From NCBI RefSeq assembly GCF_041927875.1, contig NZ_JBHFHN010000008.1: a stretch of DNA of 64,000 bases; one strand, 5' to 3'. Origin of the DNA: Paracoccus sp041927875 (lineage in GTDB: Bacteria; Pseudomonadota; Alphaproteobacteria; Rhodobacterales; Rhodobacteraceae). The notes under the pieces are model-generated. The model did no database searches. It was not told the DNA's origin and was given only the letters and a program-made list of their open reading frames with translations. Below, piece by piece: positions 9,742-18,666 of the stretch. Made by a program: the position numbers and the translations under genes. Position 1 is the stretch's first letter; each line of letters begins with the position of its first letter.

Positions 9742-10532
9742 CCCGCGCGTTCCGCCGCCTTGACGGCGTTCCACAGCGCATCCATTTCCGCCAGATCGCT
9801 GTCGGCGGGGCTGCGACCCTCGGCGGCCAGCCGCGCCTCGATCCCCTGAAAGCGGCGGGTGAACTTGGCGTTGGCACCGCGCAGCGCCGCCTCGGGGTCG
9901 ATCTTCAGGTGGCGGGCCAGATTGGCCATGACGAACAGCAGATCGCCGAACTCATCGGTCAGGGCGTCGTGATCCAGATGGTCGCGGGCCTCGACCAGTT
10001 CGGCGGCCTCCTCGGCGATCTTGTCGACGACCTGGGCGACATCGGGCCAGTCGAACCCCACCCGCGCGGCGCGGTTTTGCAACTTGACCGCCCGCGTCAG
10101 TCCCGGCAGGCCAAGCGCCACGCCGTCCAGCACCCCCGCCCGCGCACCGCGTTCGGCGGCCTTGATCTTCTCCCAGTCGGCAGTCTGCTGATCGGCGCTT
10201 TTGTCGCGGCTCTCGCTGCCAAAGACATGCGGGTGGCGGGCGATCATCTTGGCGCTGATCTGCCGGGCGACCGTTTCCAGATCGAACATCCCGGCCTCAT
10301 CCGCCATTTGCGCGTGATAGACGACCTGGAACAGCAGATCGCCCAATTCGCCCGGCAGCTCATCCCAGGCCTGGCGCTGGATGGCATCGGCCACCTCATG
10401 CGCCTCTTCGATCGTATAGGGGGCGATGGTTTCAAACGTCTGTTCGATATCCCAGGGGCAGCCGGTGGCCGGGTCGCGCAGCCGCGCCATGATCGCCGCC
10501 AGTTCATTCACCGCCTGTCCCGGATTTGACAT
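9738..10532 (-). CDS. mazG: MazG, nucleoside triphosphate pyrophosphohydrolase
   Basis: MazG hydrolyses nucleoside triphosphates to monophosphates and pyrophosphate and is thought to clear non-canonical nucleotides or tune the stringent response. The 264-residue protein has the expected duplicated all-alpha NTP-PPase domain: EEAHEVADAI with ELPGELGDLLFQVV in the first half and EEAAELVEA with DEFGDLLFVMANLA in the second, giving both metal-binding ExxE and ExxD sets. I chose ATG at 10532 (GGGGGACGGA upstream); the longer frame to 10610 runs under the divergent amidohydrolase start. Confidence 0.95.
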   Translation of the reverse strand: MSNPGQAVNELAAIMARLRDPATGCPWDIEQTFETIAPYTIEEAHEVADAIQRQAWDELPGELGDLLFQVVYHAQMADEAGMFDLETVARQISAKMIARHPHVFGSESRDKSADQQTADWEKIKAAERGARAGVLDGVALGLPGLTRAVKLQNRAARVGFDWPDVAQVVDKIAEEAAELVEARDHLDHDALTDEFGDLLFVMANLARHLKIDPEAALRGANAKFTRRFQGIEARLAAEGRSPADSDLAEMDALWNAVKAAERAG

Positions 10533-10590
10533 TCCGTCCCCCTTGCGAAACCCTGCGCGCATCTTCGTCATTCCAAGGTCAAAGTCCACC

Positions 10591-11763
10591 ATGCCCGTTC
10601 TGAACCGCATCGCCGCCTTCGCCCCCGAGATGGTCGAGTGGCGCCAGCACCTGCACCGCCACCCGGAACTGGGTTTTGACTGCCACCAGACGGCGGCCTT
10701 TGTCGCCGAACGGCTGCGCGACTTCGGCGTCGATGAGGTTCACGAAGGTATCGCCACCACCGGCATCGTGGCGATCATCAACGGGCGCGCACCGGGCAAC
10801 GGCACGACCCTGGGCCTGCGCGCCGATATGGATGCGCTGCCCCTGGTTGAGGTGACGGGGGCGGCCTATGCCTCGGAGCACCCGGGGAGGATGCACGCCT
10901 GCGGGCATGACGGCCACACCACGATGCTGCTGGGGGCGGCGAAATACCTGGCCGAGACGCGCAACTTCGCCGGTCGCGTCGCGCTGATCTTTCAGCCCGC
11001 CGAGGAAGATGGCGGCGGCGGCGGGGTGATGGTGGCCGAAGGGGTGCTGGACCGCTTCGGCATCACCGAGGTTTACGCCCTGCACAACAACCCCGGCGCG
11101 CCCACCGGCGGCTTCCGCACCACGCCCGGCCCGATCATGGCCGCCGTGGATACGTTTGAAATCCATGTCCAAGGCCGGGGCGGCCACGCCGCCATGCCGC
11201 ATCTGACCGCCGATCCGATCACCGCCGCGGTCGGCATCGTCACCGCGCTGCAAACGATCGTCAGCCGCAACCACGAGCCGATCGAGGATCTGGTCGTCTC
11301 GGTCACGCAGGTCCATGCGGGCACGGCGGAAAACATCGTGCCCGACACCGCCTATATCTGCGGCACCGTCCGCACCTTCCGGCCCAAGGTCAAGGCGATG
11401 GTCAAGGACCGCATGACCGCCATCGTCGCGGGGCAGGCGGCAGCCTATGGCGTAACAGCGCGGCTGGATTATCACGATTATTACCCCGCCACCGTCAATG
11501 ACCCCGACCGCACCGCCTTTGCCGTGTCCGTCGCGCGCGAGATCGCGGGCGAGGCCGCCGTGCAGGACGACGCGGGCCGCGAAATGGGGGCCGAGGATTT
11601 CAGCTACATGCTGGAGGCCCGGCCCGGCTGCTATCTGTTCCTGGGCCAGGGCGATACCGCCAGCGTCCACCACCCGGCCTATGATTTCAACGATGAGATC
11701 GCCCCGGTTGGCGCCAGCTTCTTTGCCCGGCTGGTCGAACGCGCGCAGCCCGTCGCGGGCTAG
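10591..11763 (+). CDS. M20-family amidohydrolase (hippurate hydrolase type)
   Basis: A 390-residue zinc-dependent amidohydrolase of the M20D group, which cleaves N-acyl or N-aroyl amino acids such as hippurate or N-acetyl amino acids. Conserved blocks are WRQHLHRHPELGFD near residue 18, LRADMDALPL near residue 76, MHACGHDGHTTMLLGAA near residue 100, the catalytic glutamates in FQPAEEDGGGG, and EMGAEDFSYMLE near residue 331. The actual substrate cannot be told from sequence. It diverges from mazG across 58 bases and is followed by the yajC promoter region. Confidence 0.9.
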   Translation: MPVLNRIAAFAPEMVEWRQHLHRHPELGFDCHQTAAFVAERLRDFGVDEVHEGIATTGIVAIINGRAPGNGTTLGLRADMDALPLVEVTGAAYASEHPGRMHACGHDGHTTMLLGAAKYLAETRNFAGRVALIFQPAEEDGGGGGVMVAEGVLDRFGITEVYALHNNPGAPTGGFRTTPGPIMAAVDTFEIHVQGRGGHAAMPHLTADPITAAVGIVTALQTIVSRNHEPIEDLVVSVTQVHAGTAENIVPDTAYICGTVRTFRPKVKAMVKDRMTAIVAGQAAAYGVTARLDYHDYYPATVNDPDRTAFAVSVAREIAGEAAVQDDAGREMGAEDFSYMLEARPGCYLFLGQGDTASVHHPAYDFNDEIAPVGASFFARLVERAQPVAG

Positions 11764-11794
11764 CCCGCCGGTCGGGACGTTTTGCCCCGCTGCC

Positions 11795-11823
11795 TTGCGC
11801 TTGGGGGGATGGGGGTTTAGGTT
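11795..11823 (+). promoter_or_regulatory. Candidate promoter of the yajC-sec-ccm run
   Basis: TTGCGC at 11795-11800 and TAGGTT at 11818-11823 are separated by 17 bases, leaving about 45 bases of leader before yajC. The form matches other promoters proposed in this window. Confidence 0.45.
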
Positions 11824-11876
11824 GCGCGCAATCTGCGGGCCTTTCGTCCGTCCCCTTTCCTTGCAACGGAGCGATC

Positions 11877-12209
11877 ATGTTCGTGACCCCCGCTTACGCC
11901 CAGGCCGCCGGTGCCTCCTCCGGCGCCGCCGCCTTTGGCCAGTTCATTCCGCTGATCCTGATCTTCGCGATCATGTATTTCCTGATGATCCGCCCCCAGC
12001 AAAAGCGCCTGCGCGAACACCGTGCCATGGTCGAGGCGCTGCGTCGCGGCGATCAGGTGGTGACCGGCGGCGGCATCGTCGGCAAGGTCACCCATGTCCG
12101 TGAGGACGGCCAGGTCGAGGTCGAGATCGCCCCGGGCGTCAAGGTGAATGTCGTCAAGGCGACCATCACCCAGGTGCTGAACAAGACTGAACCGGCCGCC
12201 AATTCCTGA
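11877..12209 (+). CDS. yajC: Preprotein translocase subunit YajC
   Basis: YajC is the small inner-membrane partner of SecDF in Sec-dependent export. The 110-residue protein has one transmembrane helix (QFIPLILIFAIMYFLMI, about residues 23-39) followed by RPQQKRLREH, the family hallmark, and a small beta domain with GDQVVTGGGIVGKV. secD follows after 33 bases. Ribosome site CGGAGCG precedes the ATG. Confidence 0.96.
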   Translation: MFVTPAYAQAAGASSGAAAFGQFIPLILIFAIMYFLMIRPQQKRLREHRAMVEALRRGDQVVTGGGIVGKVTHVREDGQVEVEIAPGVKVNVVKATITQVLNKTEPAANS

Positions 12210-12242
12210 TCCGGCCCGCGCGCCCCTCTGCCCGAGTATGCC

Positions 12243-13910
12243 ATGCTGCTGATCCCGTTGTGGAAGCGTATCCTGATCATCGGCGCCGTTCTGGCGGCGC
12301 TGCTGATCGCGATGCCGAACCTGTTCTACGCCCGTGTCGAGGGGCATAACGATGCCCTGGTTGCGCAAGAGCGCAACGGTTTCATGACCGAAGATCAGAC
12401 CGCGGCGGCAGCGGCCTGGCCGAATTGGCTGCCCTCGGGGCTGGTCAATCTTGGCCTGGACCTGCGCGGCGGCGCGCATCTGCTGGCCGAGGTGCATACC
12501 AGCGATGTCTACAAGGCGCGGATGGATGCGCTGTGGCCGGAACTGCGCCGGGTGCTGGCCGAAAAGCGGGCCGAGGTCGGCGCGATCCGCCGCGCCCCCG
12601 CGCCCGATGGCGAATTGCGCGTGCAGATCGGCACGCCCGATGCCATGGGCACCGCGGTCGAGGCCGCCCGCGCCCTGGCCAGCCCGGTGGTCAGCCTGAC
12701 CGATGTCGGGCAGAACGACATCACGGTGACCGCGCAGGGCGATCAGTTGATCGTGCAACTGTCAGATGCCGAAAAGCGCGCCACCGATGACCGCACCATG
12801 GCGCAAAGCCTGGAAATCATCCGTCGCCGCGTCGATGAGGTCGGCACCCGGGAACCCACCATCATGCGCCAGGGCGCGGACCGTATCCTGATCCAGGTGC
12901 CGGGCATCGGTTCGGCTGCGGAACTGAAGGATCTGATCGGCACCACGGCGAAACTGACCTTCCATCCGGTGCTGGCGCGCAATGCGGGCGGCGAATCGCC
13001 GGTGGCTGCGGCGGGCGAGATCGTCCTTTCCTCGGCCGACGAACCCGGCGTCACCTATACGCTGGACGCCAGCCCCGTCGTCACCGGCGAGGAGCTGACC
13101 GACGCGCGCCCCGATTTCGACCAGAACAGCCGACCGGCGGTGTCGTTCCGCTTCAACCCGACCGGCGCGCGCGCCTTTGGCGATTATACCGCGTCGAATA
13201 TCGGGCAGTTGTTCGCCATCGTGCTGGACGATCAGGTCATCAGCGCGCCGCAGATCCAAAGCCATATTCCCGGCGGATCGGGCATCATCACCGGCCGCTT
13301 CACCGTGGATGAATCGACCAATCTGGCAGTGCTGCTGCGCGCCGGTGCGCTGCCCGCCGGCATGACCTTTCTTGAGGAACGCACCATCGGACCGGAACTG
13401 GGCCAGGACAGTATCGACGCCGGTCGCATCGCCTCGATCGCGGCGGTGATCGGCGTGGTGGCCTATATCGTCGCCAGCTATGGTCTGTTCGGCGTTTTTG
13501 CCTCGATCGCCGTTATCGTGAACGTCATCATGATCCTGGCCGTCATGTCCGCGATGGGCGCGACCCTGACCCTGCCGGGCATCGCCGGTATCGTGCTGAC
13601 CGTCGGCACGGCGATCGACGCCAACGTCATCATCTATGAACGCATCCGCGAGGAATTGCGCAAAGGCCTGAAGCCGATCCGCGCCGTCGACGTGGGCTTC
13701 AGCGAAGCGATGAGCGCGATCATCGACGCCAACGTCACCACCTTCATCGCGGCATTGGTGATGTTCTATCTCGGCTCTGGCCCGGTCAAGGGCTTCGCGG
13801 TCACGCTGACCATCGGGCTGATCACCTCGGTCTTTACCGCGATCTACCTGACGCGGCTGCTGATCATCGTCTGGATCGACTGGCGTCGGCCCAAGGAACT
13901 GGTTCTGTAA
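12243..13910 (+). CDS. secD: Protein translocase subunit SecD
   Basis: SecD uses the proton gradient to help pull exported proteins through SecYEG. The 555-residue protein has an N-terminal membrane helix, the periplasmic P1 region opening with LVNLGLDLRGGAHLL near residue 67, and five C-terminal helices containing the conserved TVGTAIDANVIIYERIREEL near residue 455, where the Asp of D-A-N-V is part of the proton path. It is followed by secF after 10 bases with GGGGG as ribosome site. Confidence 0.97.
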   Translation: MLLIPLWKRILIIGAVLAALLIAMPNLFYARVEGHNDALVAQERNGFMTEDQTAAAAAWPNWLPSGLVNLGLDLRGGAHLLAEVHTSDVYKARMDALWPELRRVLAEKRAEVGAIRRAPAPDGELRVQIGTPDAMGTAVEAARALASPVVSLTDVGQNDITVTAQGDQLIVQLSDAEKRATDDRTMAQSLEIIRRRVDEVGTREPTIMRQGADRILIQVPGIGSAAELKDLIGTTAKLTFHPVLARNAGGESPVAAAGEIVLSSADEPGVTYTLDASPVVTGEELTDARPDFDQNSRPAVSFRFNPTGARAFGDYTASNIGQLFAIVLDDQVISAPQIQSHIPGGSGIITGRFTVDESTNLAVLLRAGALPAGMTFLEERTIGPELGQDSIDAGRIASIAAVIGVVAYIVASYGLFGVFASIAVIVNVIMILAVMSAMGATLTLPGIAGIVLTVGTAIDANVIIYERIREELRKGLKPIRAVDVGFSEAMSAIIDANVTTFIAALVMFYLGSGPVKGFAVTLTIGLITSVFTAIYLTRLLIIVWIDWRRPKELVL

Positions 13911-13920
13911 GGGGGCAGAA

Positions 13921-14910
13921 ATGGCATTCCGTCTTAAACTCGTCCCGGATCAGACCAACTGGAACTTCTTCCGGTGGCAGTTCCTGACCTTCGGCCTGTC
14001 GGCGGTCCTGATGGTGGCCTCGGTTGTCATCACGCTGATGATGGGGTTGAACTTCGGCATCGACTTCAAGGGTGGCACGACGATCCGCACTGAAAGCGGG
14101 CCGTCCTTCGATCTGGGCGAATACCGCCGCGTGCTGACCGATCTGAACATCGGCGATGTGTCGATCACCGAGGTGTTCGACCCCGGTTTCGCCGCCGATC
14201 GCCATGTGGCCCAGGTGCGCATTGGCGCTGCCACCGATGGTGAGGCAATCACCCCCGAGCAACTGGCCCAGATCGAGGCGACGCTGAAAGCCGTCGACCC
14301 CGATGTGCGCTTTGCCGCGGTGGAATCGGTGGGACCGAAAGTCTCGAACGAATTGATCAAGACCGCTTTCTATGCGGTGGCTGCTGCCTGTATCGGCATT
14401 CTGTTCTACATCTGGGTGCGGTTCGAATGGCAGTTCGCCGTTGGCGGCGTGGTCGCGCTGATCCATGACGTGCTGTTGACGGTCGGCATCTTCTCGCTGT
14501 TCCAGTTGCGCTTCGACCTGACAACCATCGCCGCGCTGCTGACGATCCTGGGCTATTCGATCAACGATACCGTAGTGGTGTTCGACCGGCTGCGCGAAAA
14601 CCTGATCAAATACAAGGCAATGCCGCTGATCGACGTGATGAACCTGACGGTGAACGAAACCCTGTCGCGCACCATCATGACGGCCGTCACCACCGCGATC
14701 GCGCTGACCGCGCTGCTGATCCTGGGCGGCGACGTGATCCGTGGCTTCGTCTTTGCGATGCTGTGGGGGGTGATCGTCGGCACCTATTCCACCATCTATG
14801 TCGCCAAGAACATCGTGCTGTGGCTGGGCGTCAAACGCGACTGGACCAAGCGCAGCGACGACGGCAACCCCTTTGCCAAGGCCGAGCAAACGACCGAGGG
14901 GCAGGGCTAG
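13921..14910 (+). CDS. secF: Protein translocase subunit SecF
   Basis: SecF (329 residues) is the partner of SecD. It shows the N-terminal helix, the block NFGIDFKGGTTIRTES near residue 44, and the C-terminal helices with ILGYSINDTVVVFDRLRENL near residue 209, the SecF counterpart of the SecD proton-path motif. The downstream Mth938-type gene begins one base after the secF stop, so the export genes and the ccm genes appear to form one transcription run. Confidence 0.97.
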   Translation: MAFRLKLVPDQTNWNFFRWQFLTFGLSAVLMVASVVITLMMGLNFGIDFKGGTTIRTESGPSFDLGEYRRVLTDLNIGDVSITEVFDPGFAADRHVAQVRIGAATDGEAITPEQLAQIEATLKAVDPDVRFAAVESVGPKVSNELIKTAFYAVAAACIGILFYIWVRFEWQFAVGGVVALIHDVLLTVGIFSLFQLRFDLTTIAALLTILGYSINDTVVVFDRLRENLIKYKAMPLIDVMNLTVNETLSRTIMTAVTTAIALTALLILGGDVIRGFVFAMLWGVIVGTYSTIYVAKNIVLWLGVKRDWTKRSDDGNPFAKAEQTTEGQG

Positions 14911-14911
14911 G

Positions 14912-15271
14912 ATGCCGCTGACCGAGGCCGAATATGGCAATCGCGTGCCGGTGGACGGCTACGGTCCGGGCTTCTTCCGGGTCGGCGGCGCGGTCCATCG
15001 CGGCCCGGTGATCGTCACGCCAGATGGTGTGCAGCCCTGGGCCGGGCTTGATGATCGCGCCGCTTTGATGGCGCTTGCCGACCGGGTTGACCTGCTGTTC
15101 CTGGGCATGGGCGCCGACATCGCCCATCCGCCTCAGGGCTTGGCCGAGGCGCTGGACGATGCCGGTGTGCGGGTTGAGGCGATGTCCACGCCCTCTGCCG
15201 CGCGCACCTATAACGTGCTGCTGTCCGAGGATCGCAGCGTCGCCTGCGCGCTGCTGCCGGTTGCAGGATGA
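14912..15271 (+). CDS. Mth938-like domain (DUF498/NDUFAF3 type) protein
   Basis: A 119-residue protein of the Mth938-like fold, related to the mitochondrial complex I assembly factor NDUFAF3. Recognisable parts are the central GPVIVTPDGVQPW near residue 29, DLLFLGMGADIAHPP near residue 61 and SAARTYNVLLSEDRSVACALLP at the end. The bacterial function is not established. It starts one base after secF and its stop overlaps the ccmA start (ATGA), so it sits between export and cytochrome maturation genes. Confidence 0.85.
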   Translation: MPLTEAEYGNRVPVDGYGPGFFRVGGAVHRGPVIVTPDGVQPWAGLDDRAALMALADRVDLLFLGMGADIAHPPQGLAEALDDAGVRVEAMSTPSAARTYNVLLSEDRSVACALLPVAG

Positions 15272-15909
15272 CCCCGCTGCTGACCCTGCACGATCTGGCC
15301 GTCGACCGTGGCGGGGTGACCGTGCTGGAGCGGCTGAACCTTGCGCTGCACCCCGGTCAGGCTGTGATCCTTCGCGGCCCGAACGGCATTGGCAAGACAA
15401 CCTTGCTGCGCACCGTCGCCGGTCTGCAACCGCCGCGCGCGGGGCAGGTGACGGGCGGGACGGATGCCATCGCCTATGCCGGCCATGCCGACGGGCTGAA
15501 GGCTGCGCTGAGCGTGACCGAGAACCTGCGCTTCTGGGCTGCGGTCTTTGGCACGGATGAGGCCACGGTGCAGGGGGCGTTGGATGCGATGAACCTGCGC
15601 GCCTTGGCCGCGCGTCCGGCTGCGGCGCTGTCGGCAGGTCAAAAGCGCCGCCTGGGCCTTGCGCGTCTGCTGGTCACCGGCCGCCCGGTCTGGGTGCTGG
15701 ACGAACCCACCGTGTCGCTGGATGCCGCCTCGGTCGCGCTGTTCGGCGCGGCGGTCGGCGCACATCTGGATCGTGGCGGCGCCGCGTTGATGGCCACCCA
15801 TATCGACCTGGGCCTGCCGCAGGCCAGCCTTCTGGACCTTGCCCCCTTCCGCGCCCGCGCGCCGGAACAGGGCGGCCTGAAAGGCGCATTTGATGAGGCC
15901 TTCCTGTGA
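15268..15909 (+). CDS. ccmA: Heme exporter ATP-binding protein CcmA
   Basis: The ATPase of the CcmABCD complex, which releases heme-loaded CcmE during cytochrome c maturation. The 213-residue protein has Walker A GPNGIGKTT at residues 37-45, the signature LSAGQKRRLGLARLL near residue 121 and Walker B VWVLDEPT near 145. The start overlaps the upstream stop by four bases. Between it and ccmB lies an inverted repeat of the dispersed element described in the findings. Confidence 0.96.
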   Translation: MTPLLTLHDLAVDRGGVTVLERLNLALHPGQAVILRGPNGIGKTTLLRTVAGLQPPRAGQVTGGTDAIAYAGHADGLKAALSVTENLRFWAAVFGTDEATVQGALDAMNLRALAARPAAALSAGQKRRLGLARLLVTGRPVWVLDEPTVSLDAASVALFGAAVGAHLDRGGAALMATHIDLGLPQASLLDLAPFRARAPEQGGLKGAFDEAFL

Positions 15910-15926
15910 CAGGACCGTTGCCTCTT

Positions 15927-15975
15927 GCGTATTTGAACAAGAAAGAAGCAGCCATTCTTTCTTGCCCAAACACGC
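15927..15975. repeat. Inverted pair of the dispersed AAGAAAG element between ccmA and ccmB
   Basis: Two 21-base arms (15927-15947 and 15955-15975) are inverted copies with 18 of 21 positions agreeing, around the seven-base loop GCAGCCA. Both arms carry the GTATTTG-nn-CAAGAAAGAA core seen elsewhere in this window. As RNA it would form a long hairpin within the ccm run. A longer ccmB reading from 15890 is translated repeat, not protein. Confidence 0.75.
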
Positions 15976-16009
15976 ATTCCGCACGCTCCACCCAGGCCGG
16001 GGGCTTGGC

Positions 16010-16666
16010 ATGATCGCGCTGCTGATCCGCGACCTTCGCCTTGCCGTCCGCGCCGGTGGCGGCTTTGGCCTGGGGCTGGCGTTCTTCCTGATCGTCACCA
16101 CGCTGGTGCCCTTTGGTGTTGGACCCGAAGGCGGGATCCTGGCGCGCATCGCGCCGGGCATCCTGTGGCTGGGGGCGCTGCTTGCCTGCCTTCTGTCGCT
16201 CGACCGCATCTTTGCGCTGGATTGGGAGGATGGCTCGCTGGACCTGTTGGCGACATCGCCGCTGCCGCTTGAGGGGGCGGTGACGGTCAAGGCGCTGGCG
16301 CATTGGTTGACCACCGGCCTGCCGCTGGTGATGGCGGCGCCGGTGTTTGGCATCTTGCTGCATCTGACCGGACCGGGGGCCTGGTGGCTGACCATCGCGC
16401 TCGCGGTCGGCACACCGGCGCTGTCGGTGCTGGGTGCCTTTGGCGCGGCGCTGACGGTCGGGCTGCGGCGCGGCGGGCTGCTGATGTCGCTTTTGGTGCT
16501 GCCGCTTTATGTGCCGACGCTGATCTTTGGCTCGGAACTGGTGCGGCGCGGCATGGTCGGGGGCGACGTCACCACGCCGCTTGCGCTGCTGGCGGGGATT
16601 ACCGCCGGGGTTGTCGCCCTGGTCCCCTTTGCCGCCGCCGCCGCGCTCCGCGTCAATCTGCGCTAA
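16010..16666 (+). CDS. ccmB: Heme exporter permease CcmB
   Basis: CcmB (218 residues) is the membrane partner of CcmA in the heme-handling ABC complex. Six hydrophobic helices are evident, from GGGFGLGLAFFLIVTTLVPFGVG at the start through VVALVPFAAAAAL at the end, and FALDWEDGSLDLL near residue 68 is the family's conserved loop. I chose ATG at 16010 because upstream codons translate the inverted repeat. ccmC begins 63 bases further on. Confidence 0.95.
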   Translation: MIALLIRDLRLAVRAGGGFGLGLAFFLIVTTLVPFGVGPEGGILARIAPGILWLGALLACLLSLDRIFALDWEDGSLDLLATSPLPLEGAVTVKALAHWLTTGLPLVMAAPVFGILLHLTGPGAWWLTIALAVGTPALSVLGAFGAALTVGLRRGGLLMSLLVLPLYVPTLIFGSELVRRGMVGGDVTTPLALLAGITAGVVALVPFAAAAALRVNLR

Positions 16667-16729
16667 GGTATCTATGAAAGCCCTGTGATAGCTCTTGAGC
16701 GGGCCAGCCAAGGACAGTAGCAAGTCACC

Positions 16730-17458
16730 ATGTCGATCTGGGAATATGCCAACCCGAAAAAGTTCATGCAGACCTCGGGGCTGTTGCTGCCCTGGGTCAC
16801 GATTGCCGCTTTGGCCGCCCTTCTGGGCGGGCTGTTCTGGGGTTTTTTCCTGACCCCGGACGATTACAAGCAGGGATCGACCGTCAAGATCATCTATATC
16901 CATGTGCCGGCCGCGATGATGGCGATCAACATCTGGGCGATGATGCTGGTCACGTCGCTGATCTGGGTCGTGCGGCGTCACCATGTCAGCGCGCTGGCCG
17001 CGCGCGCCGCCGCGCCGGTCGGCATCGTGATGACGACGATCGCGCTGATCACCGGGGCGATCTGGGGTCAGCCGATGTGGGGCACCTGGTGGGAATGGGA
17101 TCCACGTCTGACCAGTTTCCTGATCCTGTTCCTGTTCTACCTCGGCTATATCGCCCTGTGGGAAGCGATCGAGAATCCCGATACCGCTGCTGATCTGACG
17201 GCGGTGCTCTGCCTTGTCGGCTCGGTCTTTGCGATCCTGTCGCGCTATGCGGTGCTGTTCTGGAACCAGGGCCTTCACCAAGGCGCCAGCCTGTCTCTTG
17301 CACCGGGTGAGCGGATGAGCGCGGTTTATCGCTATCCGCTATATCTGACGATGATCGGTTTCGGCCTTCTGTTCGTCACCCTGGTGCTGATCCGTACCCG
17401 CACCGAAATCCGCCTGCGCCGCCTGAAGGCGCTGGAAGCGCGCGAAAGGATGGGTTGA
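16730..17458 (+). CDS. ccmC: Heme transporter CcmC
   Basis: CcmC (242 residues) presents heme to CcmE on the periplasmic face. Six transmembrane helices flank the tryptophan-rich WWD heme-binding motif, here WGQPMWGTWWEWDPRLT at about residues 107-123. Conserved histidines appear in IYIHVPAAM and in the segment after the motif (GLHQGASLS). It overlaps ccmD by one base (TGATG). Confidence 0.97.
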   Translation: MSIWEYANPKKFMQTSGLLLPWVTIAALAALLGGLFWGFFLTPDDYKQGSTVKIIYIHVPAAMMAINIWAMMLVTSLIWVVRRHHVSALAARAAAPVGIVMTTIALITGAIWGQPMWGTWWEWDPRLTSFLILFLFYLGYIALWEAIENPDTAADLTAVLCLVGSVFAILSRYAVLFWNQGLHQGASLSLAPGERMSAVYRYPLYLTMIGFGLLFVTLVLIRTRTEIRLRRLKALEARERMG

Positions 17459-17646
17459 TGCTGCCAGATCTGGGAAAATATGCCGGGCCGGTGCTGTGGG
17501 CCTATGCGATCTCGATCCTGTTGATCCTGGGGCTGGTGGCGCTGTCGCTGATCCGCGCGGCCCGTGTGCGCCGCGCCCTTGCCGCGCAAGAGGCGCGCCA
17601 TCTGGCCGCGAGTCGGGCTGCGGGGCAGGGGGTGCGCCATGGCTAA
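17458..17646 (+). CDS. ccmD: Heme exporter protein CcmD
   Basis: A 62-residue single-pass protein that stabilises CcmC-CcmE. One helix (YAGPVLWAYAISILLILGLVALSL) is followed by an Arg/Ala-rich cytoplasmic tail, the usual CcmD form. I start it at ATG 17458, overlapping the ccmC stop, in preference to the TTG three bases earlier. Its stop lies inside the start of ccmG, an eight-base overlap. Confidence 0.9.
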   Translation: MLPDLGKYAGPVLWAYAISILLILGLVALSLIRAARVRRALAAQEARHLAASRAAGQGVRHG

Positions 17647-18205
17647 GGTGTCGCCGTTGATGCTGGCCCCGCCGCTGATTTTCGCGGCGCTTGCAGGGTT
17701 GTTCGTCTGGGGTATGGGCCGCGAGGATCCGAATGCGATGCCCACGGCCTATGCCGGGCGCATGGCGCCGACGCTGGCGGTGACGCCGCTGGGCGCACAT
17801 CCGACGGTCACCGATGCGGTGCTGCGCGATGGCACGGTCAAGCTGGTCAACTTCTGGGCAAGCTGGTGCGGGCCGTGTCGCGTCGAACACCCCGCCCTGA
17901 CCGCCTTGGCGGCCGAGGGGCTGACGATCTATGGGATCAATTACAAGGATGACCCCGCCAAGGCCGAAGCCTTCCTGGCCGAGCTGGGCAATCCCTATGC
18001 CGGTCTGTCGGCCATCGATGGGCGTGGCGCGTTGGAATGGGGTATTACAGGGGTGCCGGAAACCTTTGTGATCGCGGGCGACGGGACCGTCATCACCCGC
18101 TATTCCGGGCCGCTGACCGAACGCAGCATCGCCTCGGACATTCGGCCCGCCTTGGCAAAAGCCGCGGCTGCGCCGACATCCACCGCGGCGCCGTCCGGCA
18201 ACTAA
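17639..18205 (+). CDS. ccmG: Cytochrome c biogenesis thiol:disulfide oxidoreductase CcmG (DsbE)
   Basis: CcmG is the membrane-anchored thioredoxin that keeps apocytochrome CXXCH cysteines reduced. The 188-residue protein has an N-terminal signal anchor (LMLAPPLIFAALAGLFVWG) and a thioredoxin domain with the active site WCGPC at residues 76-80, plus GVPETFVI with the cis-proline. The C-terminal tail is Ala/Thr-rich. Last gene of the run; ccmE, ccmF and ccmH are not in this window. Confidence 0.96.
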   Translation: MAKVSPLMLAPPLIFAALAGLFVWGMGREDPNAMPTAYAGRMAPTLAVTPLGAHPTVTDAVLRDGTVKLVNFWASWCGPCRVEHPALTALAAEGLTIYGINYKDDPAKAEAFLAELGNPYAGLSAIDGRGALEWGITGVPETFVIAGDGTVITRYSGPLTERSIASDIRPALAKAAAAPTSTAAPSGN

Positions 18206-18235
18206 GATCGAGGTCGTCGCTGCGCGGATCTGAAT

Positions 18236-18259
18236 GGGGGCGGGCAAGCAGTCGCCCCC
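18236..18259 (+). terminator. Hairpin downstream of ccmG
   Basis: GGGGGCG (18236-18242) pairs with CGCCCCC (18253-18259) across ten bases, 30 bases after the ccmG stop. No T-run follows, so intrinsic termination is uncertain. Confidence 0.4.
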
Positions 18260-18666
18260 GAAGGATCGGCAGGATTCCATGCGTCAGATGAATCGACACG
18301 CCAGATGCCCGCAGCAGCGGTATTGCCAGGCATGGTGAGCGCGCCAGCCCCGCGAGTTCGCCATGCCGTTGCGCCATCGACGATTGCCGCCCGCACCAGA
18401 TGGTCACCGCACATTGGGCTGACCTGACCAATTGCGGACGCAAGCTGGCGGAGGCGAGTGCTGCGCCTTCGGCCCTCGCATCAAGGGCAGCCGCCTTCCT
18501 ATTGGCCATCCTGCCTGCGCAGATCCATATGCTGCGCCGCCCGCGGCCCAGGATGCCTTGGCCGCCGCCTACACGGGCCTTGCCTTGACTGCGCAGCACC
18601 GAACCACACCGCACCCCGCCGACCGGGACAGCGCCGACCGCACCGCGAACCGCGCGCGACACCCCT
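18260..18666. other. Intergenic stretch without a recognised gene
   Basis: About 400 bases between ccmG and the convergent response regulator. Open frames exist on both strands, the longest rich in Arg, Ala and Pro, but none has a ribosome site or a family pattern I recognise. It may be the remnant of a lost gene; I see no repeat or RNA signature in it. Confidence 0.4.
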
